DNA of 38,625 nt from an uncultured Austwickia sp. (GCA_934678955.1 CAKUSI010000005.1:1-38625), one strand, 5' to 3'. Shown: positions 23,941 through 32,441, counted from the stretch's first letter. Program-made: numbers and translations. The notes: generated by a model from the sequence alone, not told the origin.

Positions 23941-24376
23941 CCCCGTCCGCGTCGCCCGGCTGCTGCGCTCCCTCACCGACGACCTTGCCTTCCTCGAGGC
24001 CGAGTCGATCGCTTCGCCGGAGCGCCGCCGTGATCCGATGTGGCTACGCGGAGTGAAGTACTCCTTCGTCACGGCCATCGAGGCTGCCGTTGACGTGGCC
24101 CAACACGTCTGCGCCGCGCAGGGATGGGGGCCTCCCGAGACCAACGCAGACGCACTGTCGCTCCTGGGCCGCCATGGCGTACTGGCCGACGACCTGGCCG
24201 CCTCGATGAGTCGGGCCAGCGGATTCCGCAACGTGTTGGTCCACGACTACGTCCGTGTCGATGACGACCTCGTCGCGGCCAAGCTTGCAGACTTGCAGGA
24301 CCTGCGGGCCTTCGCTCGCGAGGTCGCGAACTGGCTACAGAACGGCTCCACCGCGCTCTCGACCGATCCCGAGTAG
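23933..24376 (+). CDS. hepT: HepT-type HEPN toxin (RNase)
   Basis: The 147-residue protein has the HEPN active-site motif RX4HXY as RNVLVHDY, with R99, H104 and Y106. Helical segments before it contain LGRHGVLADDLAASM. Known members are ribonucleases that act on tRNA or mRNA, and their motif tyrosine is AMPylated by MntA. The start is the GTG at 23933, which lies inside the end of mntA with an eight-base overlap and is in frame to the TAG at 24374-24376. Order antitoxin-then-toxin and this overlap are typical. The stop lies 15 bp from the convergent proA-like gene. Toxicity and targets are inferred from the family. The motif is complete, so it should be active. Confidence 0.9.
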   Translation: MVDPVRVARLLRSLTDDLAFLEAESIASPERRRDPMWLRGVKYSFVTAIEAAVDVAQHVCAAQGWGPPETNADALSLLGRHGVLADDLAASMSRASGFRNVLVHDYVRVDDDLVAAKLADLQDLRAFAREVANWLQNGSTALSTDPE

Positions 24377-24391
24377 CCATCGCCAGGGTGC

Positions 24392-25654
24392 TCACCCGAG
24401 GGCGGCGGCCGCCTCAGCGGCCCGGTCGGGCGGGACGACCACGAACTGGCGCAGGCACAGGTCCGGGAACGTCACCGGACCGCGCGGGCCGGGCACCTTG
24501 TCCACGCTGATCCCGGTCTCCGGGACGCCGAGCAGCTTGTAGCCGTCCAGCAGCCGAGTCGTGGTGTTCCAGAACGCGCCCGTGCCGTCCCAGGCGCGAA
24601 GGAACTCCAGCGCGGCGGCCTCGTCCTCGGCGACCACGGTGGCGGCGATCCCGCTGGTCTCCCGCGACGCCAAGCTCGCGGCATCCACCGGAGAGTCGAC
24701 CGGCTGCAGCGTCACGGTGGCCTGGCGCTCGTCGTCCAGGGCCCACTCGTGGCCGAGCGGCAGGTCGTGCGGCGGCCGGGCGGTCGTGACGTCGAGCTCG
24801 GCGAGGGTGTCCGTAGCCAGCTCAGCGAACTCGTCCCACCGGTCGCGGTGCACGAGCAGCAGGTTGAGCCGGTTGCAGACCCCGAGGCGGTCCACGCCCG
24901 TGCGGATCAGGGCGCGCAGCCGCTTCGGGTCGGCGCTGGCGTCCGCGTACAGCACTCCCCCGCCGTCCGCATGCGCGAGGACCCGTACGCCTGCGGCCGC
25001 GCCGAGCGCGCTCAACCGGCGGGTGGTCTCGCCGCTGCCCCGGACGATGACGAGCGGTACGCCGTCCGGCTGGCTGACCAGCGCCTCCGCGCTCTCGTGC
25101 CCCGGCTCGCGCAGCAGCTGCACCGCGCCCTCCGGGAGCCCCGCCGAGGTCAGCGCCGGAGCGATCACCTCGTCCACCAGCACGGCGGAACACCGCAGCG
25201 CCGCCGAGCCGGTCCGCAGCACGGCCGCGCTGCGGGCCTTGAGCACCTGACTGGCCACGTCGAGGGTGACGGCCGGGCGGGCCTCGTACGTCGCCCCGAT
25301 CACCCCGACCGGCACCCGCCGCTCGTAGACCGCGGAGCCGTCGGGGAGATCTCGGACATGACGGAGCCGCTCGGCGGCCGGCACGCCCGCGAGCTCACGC
25401 AGCTGGGCCGCCGCGTCGGCGAGTCGTGCGTCGTTGAGCCGCAGCCGGTCCAGCAGTCCGGCGGACATGCCGCCCTGCTCGGCAGCGGCCACGTCGGACG
25501 CGTTGGCCTCCAGGACGATGTCCGCGCGGTCGGTCACGAGGTCCGCGGCGGCGAGCAGCGCGGCGTCGATCTGGGCATCGGGCGTGGCCCGTAGGGCCAG
25601 CGCGGCCTGGGCCGCGACGAGGGCGGCGGCGCGGACGGATTCAGCGGCAGTCAC
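24392..25654 (-). CDS. Divergent ProA-like aldehyde dehydrogenase (gamma-glutamyl phosphate reductase family)
   Basis: The 420-residue protein aligns by eye to ProA along its length. The N-terminal half keeps ANASDVAAAEQGGMSAGLLD and GATYEARPAVTLDVA, but the family LKSGNAVILRG is here LKARSAAVLRTG. The catalytic cysteine region at about residue 260, CNAAETLLVH in ordinary ProA, reads CNRLNLLLVH: the cysteine stays and the neighbours change. The usual late NASTRFTDGGEFGLG is WNTTTRLLDGYKLLG, which loses the G-G-E-F-G-L-G loop. ProA reduces gamma-glutamyl phosphate to glutamate semialdehyde for proline. No proB is nearby. The changes suggest a paralogue with another acyl-phosphate substrate or a degraded function. 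It lies 95 bp downstream of dapF. Confidence 0.75.
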   Translation of the reverse strand: MTAAESVRAAALVAAQAALALRATPDAQIDAALLAAADLVTDRADIVLEANASDVAAAEQGGMSAGLLDRLRLNDARLADAAAQLRELAGVPAAERLRHVRDLPDGSAVYERRVPVGVIGATYEARPAVTLDVASQVLKARSAAVLRTGSAALRCSAVLVDEVIAPALTSAGLPEGAVQLLREPGHESAEALVSQPDGVPLVIVRGSGETTRRLSALGAAAGVRVLAHADGGGVLYADASADPKRLRALIRTGVDRLGVCNRLNLLLVHRDRWDEFAELATDTLAELDVTTARPPHDLPLGHEWALDDERQATVTLQPVDSPVDAASLASRETSGIAATVVAEDEAAALEFLRAWDGTGAFWNTTTRLLDGYKLLGVPETGISVDKVPGPRGPVTFPDLCLRQFVVVPPDRAAEAAAALG

Positions 25655-25749
25655 CGCGCCATTCCATCACGGTCGGCCGCGGCGATCAGCCGGCTCGCGC
25701 CCCGCCGCTGCGTCCCCTTCGCGGGGAAAGAACGGCTGGCATCGGACTT

Positions 25750-26676
25750 TCAGCGGGCGGGCAGCCAGAACGTGCCGTCGGCGACCAGCTCGGCCGGGCC
25801 GGTCAGCTCCACCTGGTCGCCGGGAAGGACGGTCACGTAGACGGTGCCGCCCGGCAGGTCCACCCGCCAGTCCTCGTGCTCGGCGGGCCGGGCGCTCCAG
25901 GCGCGCAACGCCAGCGCGGCCGCGCAGGCGCCGGTCCCGCACGACCTGGTCTCGCCCACTCCGCGCTCGAAGACCCGCATCCGCAGGTGGCCGGGGCCGA
26001 GCGGCTGCACGAACTCGACGTTCGCGCCCACCTCCGGGGTCGGGTTGAGCGCCGGGGCGGCGCTCAGGTCCAGGGCGTCCAGGTCGACGGACTCGGGGAG
26101 GGCCACCACCACGTGCGGGTTGCCGACGTCGAGGGAGAGCCCTGGCCAGGGATCCTGCCCCGGCACGGCGACCAGCGTGTCGAAGCCCCGCTCGGCGAAT
26201 CGCTCGGGTGACGCGATGCGCCACGTCCCCATGTGCACGCTCACGCGCGCGCCGTCGGCGGCGTCGTCCACGCGGATGCGGCGCGTCCCGGCCCGGGTGG
26301 CGACCGTGAACTCCGCCGCGGTCTCCAGACCCTGGCGGCGCAGGTATGCGGCGAACACCCGCGCGCCGTTGCCGCACATCTCCGCCACGCTGCCGTCGGC
26401 GTTGCGGTAGTCCATGAACCACGGCGCCTCGGCCGCTTGCGCCCGCACCTGCGGCTCTTGTGCGGCTTCCGTCCGGACCGCGCGGATCACGCCGTCACCG
26501 CCGAGCCCCGCGCGGCGGTCGGCGAGGAGTCGTACGAGCGCGTCGTCGAGGTCCAGGCTCCCGTCGGGATCGGCGAGCAGGACGAAGTCGTTCTGGGTGC
26601 CGTGCCCTTTCGTGAAGGGAAGGGCCACGCGGCCGGCCGGTGCGCGCGGCGGGAGGTCCTGGCGTGGGGAGGTCAT
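25750..26676 (-). CDS. dapF: Diaminopimelate epimerase
   Basis: The enzyme interconverts LL- and meso-diaminopimelate, giving both lysine and the peptidoglycan cross-link precursor. Both catalytic cysteines are present: about C102 in EMCGNGAR and about C246 in RSCGTGACA. The N-terminus has KGHGTQNDFVLLAD, and DVGNPHVVVAL lies in the middle. At 308 residues it is slightly longer than the usual 275-290, with a Pro-rich start and an insertion RTEAAQEPQVRAQAAEAP near residue 75. The ATG at 26676 lies eight bases past the miaA stop with GAAGGG at suitable distance, so the two genes are translationally close and likely cotranscribed. Confidence 0.97.
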   Translation of the reverse strand: MTSPRQDLPPRAPAGRVALPFTKGHGTQNDFVLLADPDGSLDLDDALVRLLADRRAGLGGDGVIRAVRTEAAQEPQVRAQAAEAPWFMDYRNADGSVAEMCGNGARVFAAYLRRQGLETAAEFTVATRAGTRRIRVDDAADGARVSVHMGTWRIASPERFAERGFDTLVAVPGQDPWPGLSLDVGNPHVVVALPESVDLDALDLSAAPALNPTPEVGANVEFVQPLGPGHLRMRVFERGVGETRSCGTGACAAALALRAWSARPAEHEDWRVDLPGGTVYVTVLPGDQVELTGPAELVADGTFWLPAR

Positions 26677-26683
26677 CGCGCGC

Positions 26684-27676
26684 TCACCCTTCGCTGCCGG
26701 GGCCTGCGGCGCTGGGCCCCTCGAGCTCGGCTCGGGCCAGCTCCACGGCGGCCACCGCGCGGGCGGCGAGATCCGGGCCCTCGTCGAGCCATACGATCCG
26801 CGGATCGGTGCCGAACCAGGAGTCCTGCCGCCGCGACAACCGCCGGGTCGCGCGGGCGGTGTCCTCGATCGCGTCGTCCTCGCCGAGGCGACCGGCCAGC
26901 TGGGTCAGCGCCTGCGCGTAGCCGACCGCCCGCGAGGCAGTCTTCGTCTGTGAGAGCCCGCGGGACTCCAGCTCCTGTACCTCGGCGAGGAGTCCGTCGG
27001 CCCACATCTGGCGCGCCCGCTCCCCGATCCGCACGTCGAGCTCGCGGCGCGGCACGCGGATGCCGAGCTGGACGGCGGGTGAGACGTATTCGCGGTCGGG
27101 CATGGAGGAGGAGAAGGGCCTCCCGGTCAGCTCGATGACCTCCAGGGCTCGAACGATCCGGCGGGCGTTGCGCGGATCGATGCCCGCCGCCGCGACCGGA
27201 TCCTTGCGCGACAACACCTGGTAGAGGACCTCGACCCCGTTGTCAGCCAGCTCCTGCTCCCAGGCGGCGCGGATCTCGGGGTCCGTCGGGGGGATGTCCA
27301 GCACGTCGAGCGCGGCCTTCACGTACAGGCCCGACCCGCCGACCACGATCGGGGTCCGGCCGCGGTCGGCGATCGCCGTGATGTCGGCCCTGGCCTGCCG
27401 CTGGTAGGCCGCGACGGAAGCGTCCTCGTGGATGTCCAGTACGTCGAGCTGGTGGTGGGCGATGCCGCGCCGCTGGTCGAACGGCACCTTGGCCGTCCCG
27501 ATGTCCATGCCGCGGTAGAGCTGCGACGCGTCGGCGTTGACGACCTCGCCGTCGAGCGCCTGCGCCAGGTCGAGCGCGAGGCCGGACTTCCCGGTGGCGG
27601 TGGCGCCGACCACGGCGACCACGAAGGGACCTGTTGCCGGCTCGAGCGCGGAACCGTCGAGGAGAACGTCGGACAT
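26684..27676 (-). CDS. miaA: tRNA dimethylallyltransferase
   Basis: The enzyme adds the dimethylallyl group to A37 of tRNAs that read codons beginning with U; MiaB then methylthiolates it. The P-loop is GATATGKSGLALDLA near residues 23-37, then the DASQLYRGMDIGTAKV motif and HHQLDVLDIHEDASV. The tRNA-contacting part contains GIDPRNARRIVRALEV and the end has RRLSRRQDSWFGTDPRIVWLD. Start ATG 27676 gives 330 residues and is preceded by GGGAAGA; longer upstream frames are not conserved in appearance. It is the first gene of the miaA-dapF pair and divergent to the antitoxin-like gene. miaB lies on the same strand upstream, with the plus-strand antitoxin-like gene between. Confidence 0.96.
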   Translation of the reverse strand: MSDVLLDGSALEPATGPFVVAVVGATATGKSGLALDLAQALDGEVVNADASQLYRGMDIGTAKVPFDQRRGIAHHQLDVLDIHEDASVAAYQRQARADITAIADRGRTPIVVGGSGLYVKAALDVLDIPPTDPEIRAAWEQELADNGVEVLYQVLSRKDPVAAAGIDPRNARRIVRALEVIELTGRPFSSSMPDREYVSPAVQLGIRVPRRELDVRIGERARQMWADGLLAEVQELESRGLSQTKTASRAVGYAQALTQLAGRLGEDDAIEDTARATRRLSRRQDSWFGTDPRIVWLDEGPDLAARAVAAVELARAELEGPSAAGPGSEG

Positions 27677-27865
27677 GACGCCATCTTCCCAGATCACGGT
27701 GGGCGCGCGGCTGTCGGTCTCCGGTGCGGGCCATCCGGTGGGTAGGGGCCCGGCGCTGGACCCGTACCGTGTGTGGTGGGGATTCCGCTGCTGCCTGCCA
27801 GCACCGCCTCCGGCACGCGGGGGCCCTAGGCAATGGCGTACCCACCGCACCATGAGGAGTCCCCG

Positions 27866-28042
27866 ATGGGTCTGATGGACAACATCAAGAACAAGGCCGC
27901 CGAGGCCATGAAGAACGAGCAGCAGACGGACGCGGCGCTCGACAAGCTCGCGCAGATCGCCGACCAGCGCACGGGCGGGCAGCACGCGGACAAGATCCGT
28001 CAGGCCCGCGAGGAGGCCGACAAGCGTCTCGGCACCGAGTAG
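27866..28042 (+). CDS. MT0933-like antitoxin protein
   Basis: The 58-residue protein begins MGLMDNIKNKAAEAMKNEQQ, then a helical region ALDKLAQIADQRTGGQH and a charged tail. This resembles the MT0933-like antitoxin family, short actinobacterial proteins named for M. tuberculosis Rv0909 (MT0933), which is paired with the toxin Rv0910. No toxin gene adjoins it here. It sits between miaB and miaA on the opposite strand, as in several actinobacteria where I recall a similar gene. ATG 27866 has a GAGGAG site before it. Given the lone context, an unrelated stress role, as also suggested by the CsbD-like composition, cannot be excluded. Confidence 0.8.
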   Translation: MGLMDNIKNKAAEAMKNEQQTDAALDKLAQIADQRTGGQHADKIRQAREEADKRLGTE

Positions 28043-28060
28043 CGGCGGGTACCCACAGCC

Positions 28061-28093
28061 TCCTCACGGGTCTCAGCCCTGCACCCGTGAGGA
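28061..28093. terminator. Bidirectional terminator hairpin
   Basis: An 11-bp stem (28061-28071 with 28083-28093) and an 11-nt loop fill the gap between the convergent antitoxin-like gene and miaB. It is well placed to end transcription from both sides. No T-run is present. Confidence 0.6.
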
Positions 28094-28106
28094 CGCCGGT
28101 GACGCG

Positions 28107-29654
28107 TCAGAGGCGAGGCCGCACCCCGATGGTCGGGACCCCGAGCGCAACGGTGAGTCCCGTCGACGGGTCTTCCTCCGTCCGGGCCTGCGTCGCCTCC
28201 CAGGCGTCGCCGCCACGCGTGCGCCGGATCGCGAAGGGGCCTCCGTCGAGCGCGCCGTCGGCGACGAGGTGGTGGGGCGCGCCGTAGGTGACCTGGACCT
28301 GCACCGCATCGCCCGGCCGCGGCAACTCGCGGGCGTCCCGCGCTGCGGGCGGCACGGCGAAGTGCACGAGCCGGTTGTCGCGGGCGCGCCCGGACATCCG
28401 CCGCGTCTCGGCGTCTTTGCGGCCCTCGCCGGGCGCCACCAGCACCTCCAGCACCTGGCCCTCGAAGGCGCGGTTTTCCTTCCAGGCGATCTCTTCCTGC
28501 AGCGCGACCAGGCGGTCGAATCGCTCCTGGACGACGGCCTTTGGCACCTGGTCCGGCATCGTCGCGGCGGGAGTGCCGGGGCGGATCGAGTACTGGAACG
28601 TGAACGCCCCCGCGAACCGGGCCTGCTCGACCACCCGCAGAGTGTCCTCGAAATCGGCGTCGGCCTCCCCGGGGAAGCCCACGATGATGTCGGTCGTGAT
28701 GGCCGCGTGCGGGATCTTGTCGCGGACCTCGTCGAGGATGCGCAGGAACTTCTCGCCCCGATAACTGCGCCGCATCGCCTGCAGCACCCGGTCCGAGCCG
28801 GATTGCAGGGGCATGTGCAGGCTGGGCATGACGTTCGGTGTCTCGGCCATGGCGTCGATGACGTCGGAGGTGAACGCGGCCGGGTGGGGGCTCGTGAAAC
28901 GCACCCGCTCCAGATGCTCGATGTCGCCGCAGCGCCGCAGCAGCTTGCCGAACGCCGTCTTGTCGCCGAACTGCACCCCGTACGTGTTGACGTTCTGCCC
29001 GAGCAACGTCACCTCCAGGACCCCGTCCGCGACGAGCGCCTCCACCTCCGCGAGGATGTCGCCGGGCCGGCGGTCCTGCTCGGTGCCCCTCAGCGCGGGG
29101 ACGATGCAGAACGTGCACGTGTTGTTGCAGCCGACGCTGATGGACACCCAGGCGGCGTAGGCGGAGTCGCGGCGGGTCGGCAGGGTGGACGGGAACACCT
29201 CGAGCGCCTCGAGGATCTCTACCTGGGCGGCCCGGTTGTGCGCGGCGCGGTCCAGCAGCGCGGGCAACGAGCCCATGTTGTGGGTGCCGAACACCACGTC
29301 GACCCAGGGGGCCCGGCGCACGATCTCGGCGCGGTCCTTCTGCGCCAGGCAGCCTCCGACGGCGATCTGCATGTCGGGGCGGGCGGTCTTAGCGGGGCGC
29401 AGCTGGCCCAGGTTGCCGTACAGCTTGTTGTCCGCGTTCTCCCGGACCGCGCAGGTGTTAAAGACGATCACGTCGGCGGTCCCGGGGCGCTCGGCCTCGG
29501 GGAGGTGGGCGTGGTCGACGAGTCCGGCCTGTTCCAGGAGTCCGGCCAGTCGTTCGGAGTCGTGCACGTTCATCTGGCAGCCGAAGGTGCGCACCTCGTA
29601 GGTGCGTGCGCGGGCCGGCAGATCGGCGGCGACATCGGGATCGTTGGTGGTCAT
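28107..29654 (-). CDS. miaB: tRNA-2-methylthio-N6-dimethylallyladenosine synthase
   Basis: A radical-SAM methylthiotransferase that adds the methylthio group to the MiaA-modified A37. The radical SAM cluster motif is CNNTCTFC (about C175, C179 and C182). The auxiliary cluster cysteines are in FGCQMN, NTCAV and GGCLAQ of the N-terminal UPF0004 domain. The body contains [28 protein letters not shown] and [10 protein letters not shown]. The C-terminal TRAM domain starts near residue 380. Length 515 is a little above the usual 440-500, caused by a tail ending in [13 protein letters not shown] 29654 is preceded by TGAGGGG. It is divergent to the YccF gene, with strong hairpins in the gap. Confidence 0.96.
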   Translation of the reverse strand: MTTNDPDVAADLPARARTYEVRTFGCQMNVHDSERLAGLLEQAGLVDHAHLPEAERPGTADVIVFNTCAVRENADNKLYGNLGQLRPAKTARPDMQIAVGGCLAQKDRAEIVRRAPWVDVVFGTHNMGSLPALLDRAAHNRAAQVEILEALEVFPSTLPTRRDSAYAAWVSISVGCNNTCTFCIVPALRGTEQDRRPGDILAEVEALVADGVLEVTLLGQNVNTYGVQFGDKTAFGKLLRRCGDIEHLERVRFTSPHPAAFTSDVIDAMAETPNVMPSLHMPLQSGSDRVLQAMRRSYRGEKFLRILDEVRDKIPHAAITTDIIVGFPGEADADFEDTLRVVEQARFAGAFTFQYSIRPGTPAATMPDQVPKAVVQERFDRLVALQEEIAWKENRAFEGQVLEVLVAPGEGRKDAETRRMSGRARDNRLVHFAVPPAARDARELPRPGDAVQVQVTYGAPHHLVADGALDGGPFAIRRTRGGDAWEATQARTEEDPSTGLTVALGVPTIGVRPRL

Positions 29655-29677
29655 CGCCCCTCAGGGTACGTGGCCCG

Positions 29678-29700
29678 CCCTGGGAGGCCATCGCCCAGGG
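29678..29700. repeat. Hairpin 1 in the miaB/yccF divergent gap
   Basis: Seven perfect base pairs (CCCTGGG 29678-29684, CCCAGGG 29694-29700) and a 9-nt loop lie 24 bp upstream of the miaB start. It directly abuts the next, stronger hairpin. Confidence 0.55.
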
Positions 29701-29729
29701 AGTCCGCCGAGACACGTCTCGGCGGACTC
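29700..29729. terminator. Strong 13-bp hairpin in the divergent miaB/yccF gap
   Basis: A perfect 13-bp inverted repeat (29700-29712 with 29717-29729) closes a CACG loop. Neither flanking gene ends here, so it is not an ordinary gene terminator. It would lie in the 5' leader of miaB or end a short transcript not annotated here. The role is unknown. Confidence 0.6.
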
Positions 29730-29861
29730 GACAGCCGTCCTCGTCCGGGAACTCCAGGGACGGTGCAAACGCTTGACCGACTGAGGTGGGCGTCCGTCCA
29801 CCCGTGTGACACCAGGCGGTTGCGCTCGCGACGCGCCTGACAGGGGGAGGTTCGGCGAGCG

Positions 29862-30272
29862 ATGCGCGCGCTGCTCAACATCATCTGGCTGCTGTTCGGC
29901 GGGTTCTGGCTGGCGCTCGGATACGTCGTCTTCGGGATCATCGCCTGCATCTTCATCATCACGATCCCGTTCGGCGTCGCGGCGTTTCGGATGGCGTCCT
30001 ACGCGCTGTGGCCCTTCGGTCGCGCGGTGGTGACGATGCCCGATGCCGGTGCGGGGTCAGCCATCGGCAATGTCATCTGGTTCCTCGTGGCCGGCGTGTG
30101 GCTCGCGATCGGGCACGTGACGACCGCGCTCGCCCAGGCCGTCACCATCATCGGCATCCCGTTGGCGATCGCGAACCTCAAGATGATCCCGGTGACCTGT
30201 GTGCCGTTCGGGAAGCAGATCGTCGCGACGGACGCTCTGCCGGCGGGCGCTCGACCGCTGCACTCCCTCTAG
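29862..30272 (+). CDS. YccF domain membrane protein
   Basis: The 136-residue protein has the YccF (DUF307) duplication: WLLFGGFWLALGYVVFGII followed by PFGVAAFRMASYALWPFGR in the first half, and IWFLVAGVWLAIGHVTTAL followed by GIPLAIANLKMIPVTCVPFGK in the second. Each half contains two membrane helices and a short W/VPFG motif. The family is of unknown function. The start ATG 29862 is preceded by AGGGGGAGG, with about 12 bases between, which is long but acceptable. TTGACC at 29773-29778 may belong to its promoter, but no -10 at standard distance was found. It converges on recX. The family is common near the recA region in other actinobacteria as I recall. Confidence 0.9.
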   Translation: MRALLNIIWLLFGGFWLALGYVVFGIIACIFIITIPFGVAAFRMASYALWPFGRAVVTMPDAGAGSAIGNVIWFLVAGVWLAIGHVTTALAQAVTIIGIPLAIANLKMIPVTCVPFGKQIVATDALPAGARPLHSL

Positions 30273-30326
30273 CCGGGGCATAGCCCCATCGCCGGATCGT
30301 CGTCCGATAGCCCGGAGCGGCTGCCC

Positions 30327-31037
30327 TCAGTCACGTTGATGTTCGGGCGCGGCGGCGAGGGCCTCCCGCACCACCTGGTGCGCGAGCGACCCTGGGTAGC
30401 CCTTGCGCGCCAGCATTCCGGCGAGCCGACGCGCCTGGGTGGCCGCTGGCAGCCCGTGCATGGTCGCCAGCTTCTTGGCGACCAGCCGGACGGCCTCGTC
30501 GCGTTCGTCCGCTTCGCTGACCTGGTCTAGTGCTCCTTCGAGTACCTCCGCGGGCACGCCCTTGCGGCGCAACTCGCCGCGCAGGGCGGTCTTCGCCAGG
30601 CCCCGTGTGGACTGCTTGGAACGGACGAACATCGCCGCGTAGGCCGCGTCATCGACGAGACCGACCTGTTCCATCCGGTCGAGAACGACCCGCGCCACGT
30701 CGGGGTCGCAGCCCCGCTGGGCGAGCTTGCGCTCCAGCTCGACCCGACTCCGCGGGGCCATCGTCAGTTGGCGCAGCACGATGTGCCGGGCGACCTCGTA
30801 CGGATCGGCCTCCCCGGGCTGCGCGGCGGGATCGGGCGGCGGAGGCGGGCGATCCCGCCCCCGCCGGGGGGCGCCTGAAGCCCCCGCCGAAGCGGCCGCC
30901 GCGGCTGGCGCGCCCGAGGAGGACGCGGCAACTGCCGCCCGCAGTCGTTCGAGCACCTCGTGCCGCGAGGATCCGGCCCCTTCGCGAGCGAAATCCGTGG
31001 CCCCCGACGTCGACGGGGATGGTCCTGGCGTCGGCAC
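30327..31037 (-). CDS. recX: Regulatory protein RecX
   Basis: RecX inhibits and modulates RecA filament growth. The 236-residue protein has an N-terminal 75-residue Ala/Pro/Arg-rich extension, then the triple three-helix repeat: YEVARHIVLRQLTMAPRSRV, VLDRMEQVGLVDDAAYAAMF, RGLAKTALRGELRRKGVPAE and ARKGYPGSLAHQVVREAL. The GTG start at 31037 lies two bases after the recA TGA, so recA-recX are translationally coupled, which is the typical actinobacterial arrangement. The long N-terminal extension is longer than usual and low complexity, probably disordered. Confidence 0.94.
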   Translation of the reverse strand: MPTPGPSPSTSGATDFAREGAGSSRHEVLERLRAAVAASSSGAPAAAAASAGASGAPRRGRDRPPPPPDPAAQPGEADPYEVARHIVLRQLTMAPRSRVELERKLAQRGCDPDVARVVLDRMEQVGLVDDAAYAAMFVRSKQSTRGLAKTALRGELRRKGVPAEVLEGALDQVSEADERDEAVRLVAKKLATMHGLPAATQARRLAGMLARKGYPGSLAHQVVREALAAAPEHQRD

Positions 31038-31039
31038 GG

Positions 31040-32176
31040 TCAGAACGACACCGGGACTTCGGCCAGGGCCACGTCATCGAGGTCGTCACGCTCGGCGCGC
31101 CCCGCCTGGGGGCTGTCCGGGCTTTTCGCGTCCGCGGCAGCCTCCCCGGCGGGCACGCCGACGCCGAGCAGCGTCTTGATCTGGCGTTCCAGCTCGTCGG
31201 CCAGCTCGGGGTTGTCCCGCAGGAAGGCCCGGGCGTTCTCCTTGCCCTGGCCCATCTGATCGCCGTCGTACGTGTACCACGCACCCGATTTGCGAACCAG
31301 ACCGTGCTCCACGCCCATGTCGATGAGACCACCCTCGCGGGAGATTCCCTGGCCGTAGATGATGTCGAAGTCGGCCAGCTTGAACGGCGGCGAGACCTTG
31401 TTTTTCACCACCTTGCAGCGCGTCCGGTTGCCGACCGCGACCGTGCCGTCCTTGAGCGTCTCGATGCGGCGCACGTCGAGACGGACCGAGGCATAGAACT
31501 TCAGCGCCTTGCCACCCGTGGTGGTCTCGGGGGAGCCGAACATCACGCCGATCTTCTCGCGCAGCTGGTTGATAAAGATCGCCGTCGTGCCGGTGCTGTT
31601 GAGCGCTCCGGTGATCTTGCGCAGGGCCTGGGACATCAGCCGGGCCTGGAGTCCGACGTGGCTGTCGCCCATCTCCCCCTCGATCTCGGCGCGGGGCACG
31701 AGGGCGGCCACCGAGTCGATGACGATGATGTCGAGGGCACCGGAGCGAATCAGCATGTCCGCGATCTCCAGGGCCTGCTCGCCGGTGTCGGGCTGGGCGA
31801 CGAGCAGCGCGTCGGTGTCGACGCCCAGCCGCTTGGCGTACTCCGGGTCGAGCGCATGCTCCGCGTCGATGAACGCCGCGATCCCGCCGGCCTTCTGGGC
31901 GCTGGCGACCGCGTGGAGGGCCACCGTCGTCTTGCCGGAGGACTCCGGCCCGTAGATCTCCACGATCCGCCCCCGGGGCAACCCTCCGATGCCGAGCGCC
32001 ACGTCGAGGGCGATCGAGCCGGTGGGAATCACCTCGATGGGCGGGCGGATGTCGTCGCCCAACCGCATCACGGCCCCCTTGCCGTGGCTCTTCTCGATCT
32101 GCGCCAGCACCGCGTCCAGCGACTTCTGCCGCTGGTCCGTCGTGGGCTTCTGCCGCTGGTCGACCCCTGCTGCCAT
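31040..32176 (-). CDS. recA: Recombinase RecA
   Basis: The 378-residue protein forms filaments on ssDNA, performs strand exchange and triggers LexA cleavage. Walker A is GPESSGKTT (near residue 72), the conserved [24 protein letters not shown] contains Walker B and loop L1, and loop L2 is [14 protein letters not shown]. The N-terminal [23 protein letters not shown] is typical. The C-terminal tail is acidic and has no intein. ATG 32176 has GGAAGGTG before it. A LexA box and -10 lie about 200 bp upstream, giving a long leader. It is followed by recX at two bases. Identity is certain. Confidence 0.99.
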   Translation of the reverse strand: MAAGVDQRQKPTTDQRQKSLDAVLAQIEKSHGKGAVMRLGDDIRPPIEVIPTGSIALDVALGIGGLPRGRIVEIYGPESSGKTTVALHAVASAQKAGGIAAFIDAEHALDPEYAKRLGVDTDALLVAQPDTGEQALEIADMLIRSGALDIIVIDSVAALVPRAEIEGEMGDSHVGLQARLMSQALRKITGALNSTGTTAIFINQLREKIGVMFGSPETTTGGKALKFYASVRLDVRRIETLKDGTVAVGNRTRCKVVKNKVSPPFKLADFDIIYGQGISREGGLIDMGVEHGLVRKSGAWYTYDGDQMGQGKENARAFLRDNPELADELERQIKTLLGVGVPAGEAAADAKSPDSPQAGRAERDDLDDVALAEVPVSF

Positions 32177-32376
32177 CGTGCGCCACCTTCCAGTGTCCTC
32201 GTTCGCCGCCGTCTACCTGCGACCCGCGTCCCGCCGCAGCGGTCCGTCGGATCAGACGTTAGGTCCACCCTCCGACAACCCTCCGAAGCGCCGCTCGAAG
32301 CTGTGGACGGATTCGCGCCGGCGCCTGGCTGTGGATGATCACGACCGTGGATGATCGCGAGGGGAAACCAGGCCTC

Positions 32377-32382
32377 AGATTA
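32377..32382 (-). promoter_or_regulatory. -10 box of the LexA-controlled recA promoter
   Basis: Read on the minus strand, TAATCT follows the LexA box by three bases. With the box covering the -35 region, LexA would block RNA polymerase. The predicted start site is near 32370, which makes a leader of about 195 nt before the recA ATG. No clear -35 is seen. Confidence 0.55.
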
Positions 32383-32385
32383 TCC

Positions 32386-32399
32386 CGAACATCTGTTCG
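32386..32399 (-). promoter_or_regulatory. LexA (SOS) box of recA
   Basis: CGAACATCTGTTCG is a perfect match to CGAAC-N4-GTTCG, the SOS box of Gram-positive bacteria; the minus strand reads CGAACAGATGTTCG, extended to TCGAAC on one side. It lies immediately upstream of the TAATCT -10 and about 210 bp upstream of recA. Damage-inducible control of recA-recX follows from established LexA biology. Confidence 0.85.
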
Positions 32400-32441
32400 A
32401 GGCTCGCACGTCGACGGCGTGTCTGACGCCTCGTGAGCTGT

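Noticed and set aside
22690..24231. Extended 513-codon frame of the TRIC gene
   Set aside because: The upstream part is antisense to mntA-hepT, whereas ATG 23409 has a proper ribosome-binding site and begins at the first membrane helix.
30273..30326. Terminator between YccF and recX
   Set aside because: Only a 5-bp GGGGC/GCCCC stem with a three-base loop is present at 30275-30287, too weak to call.
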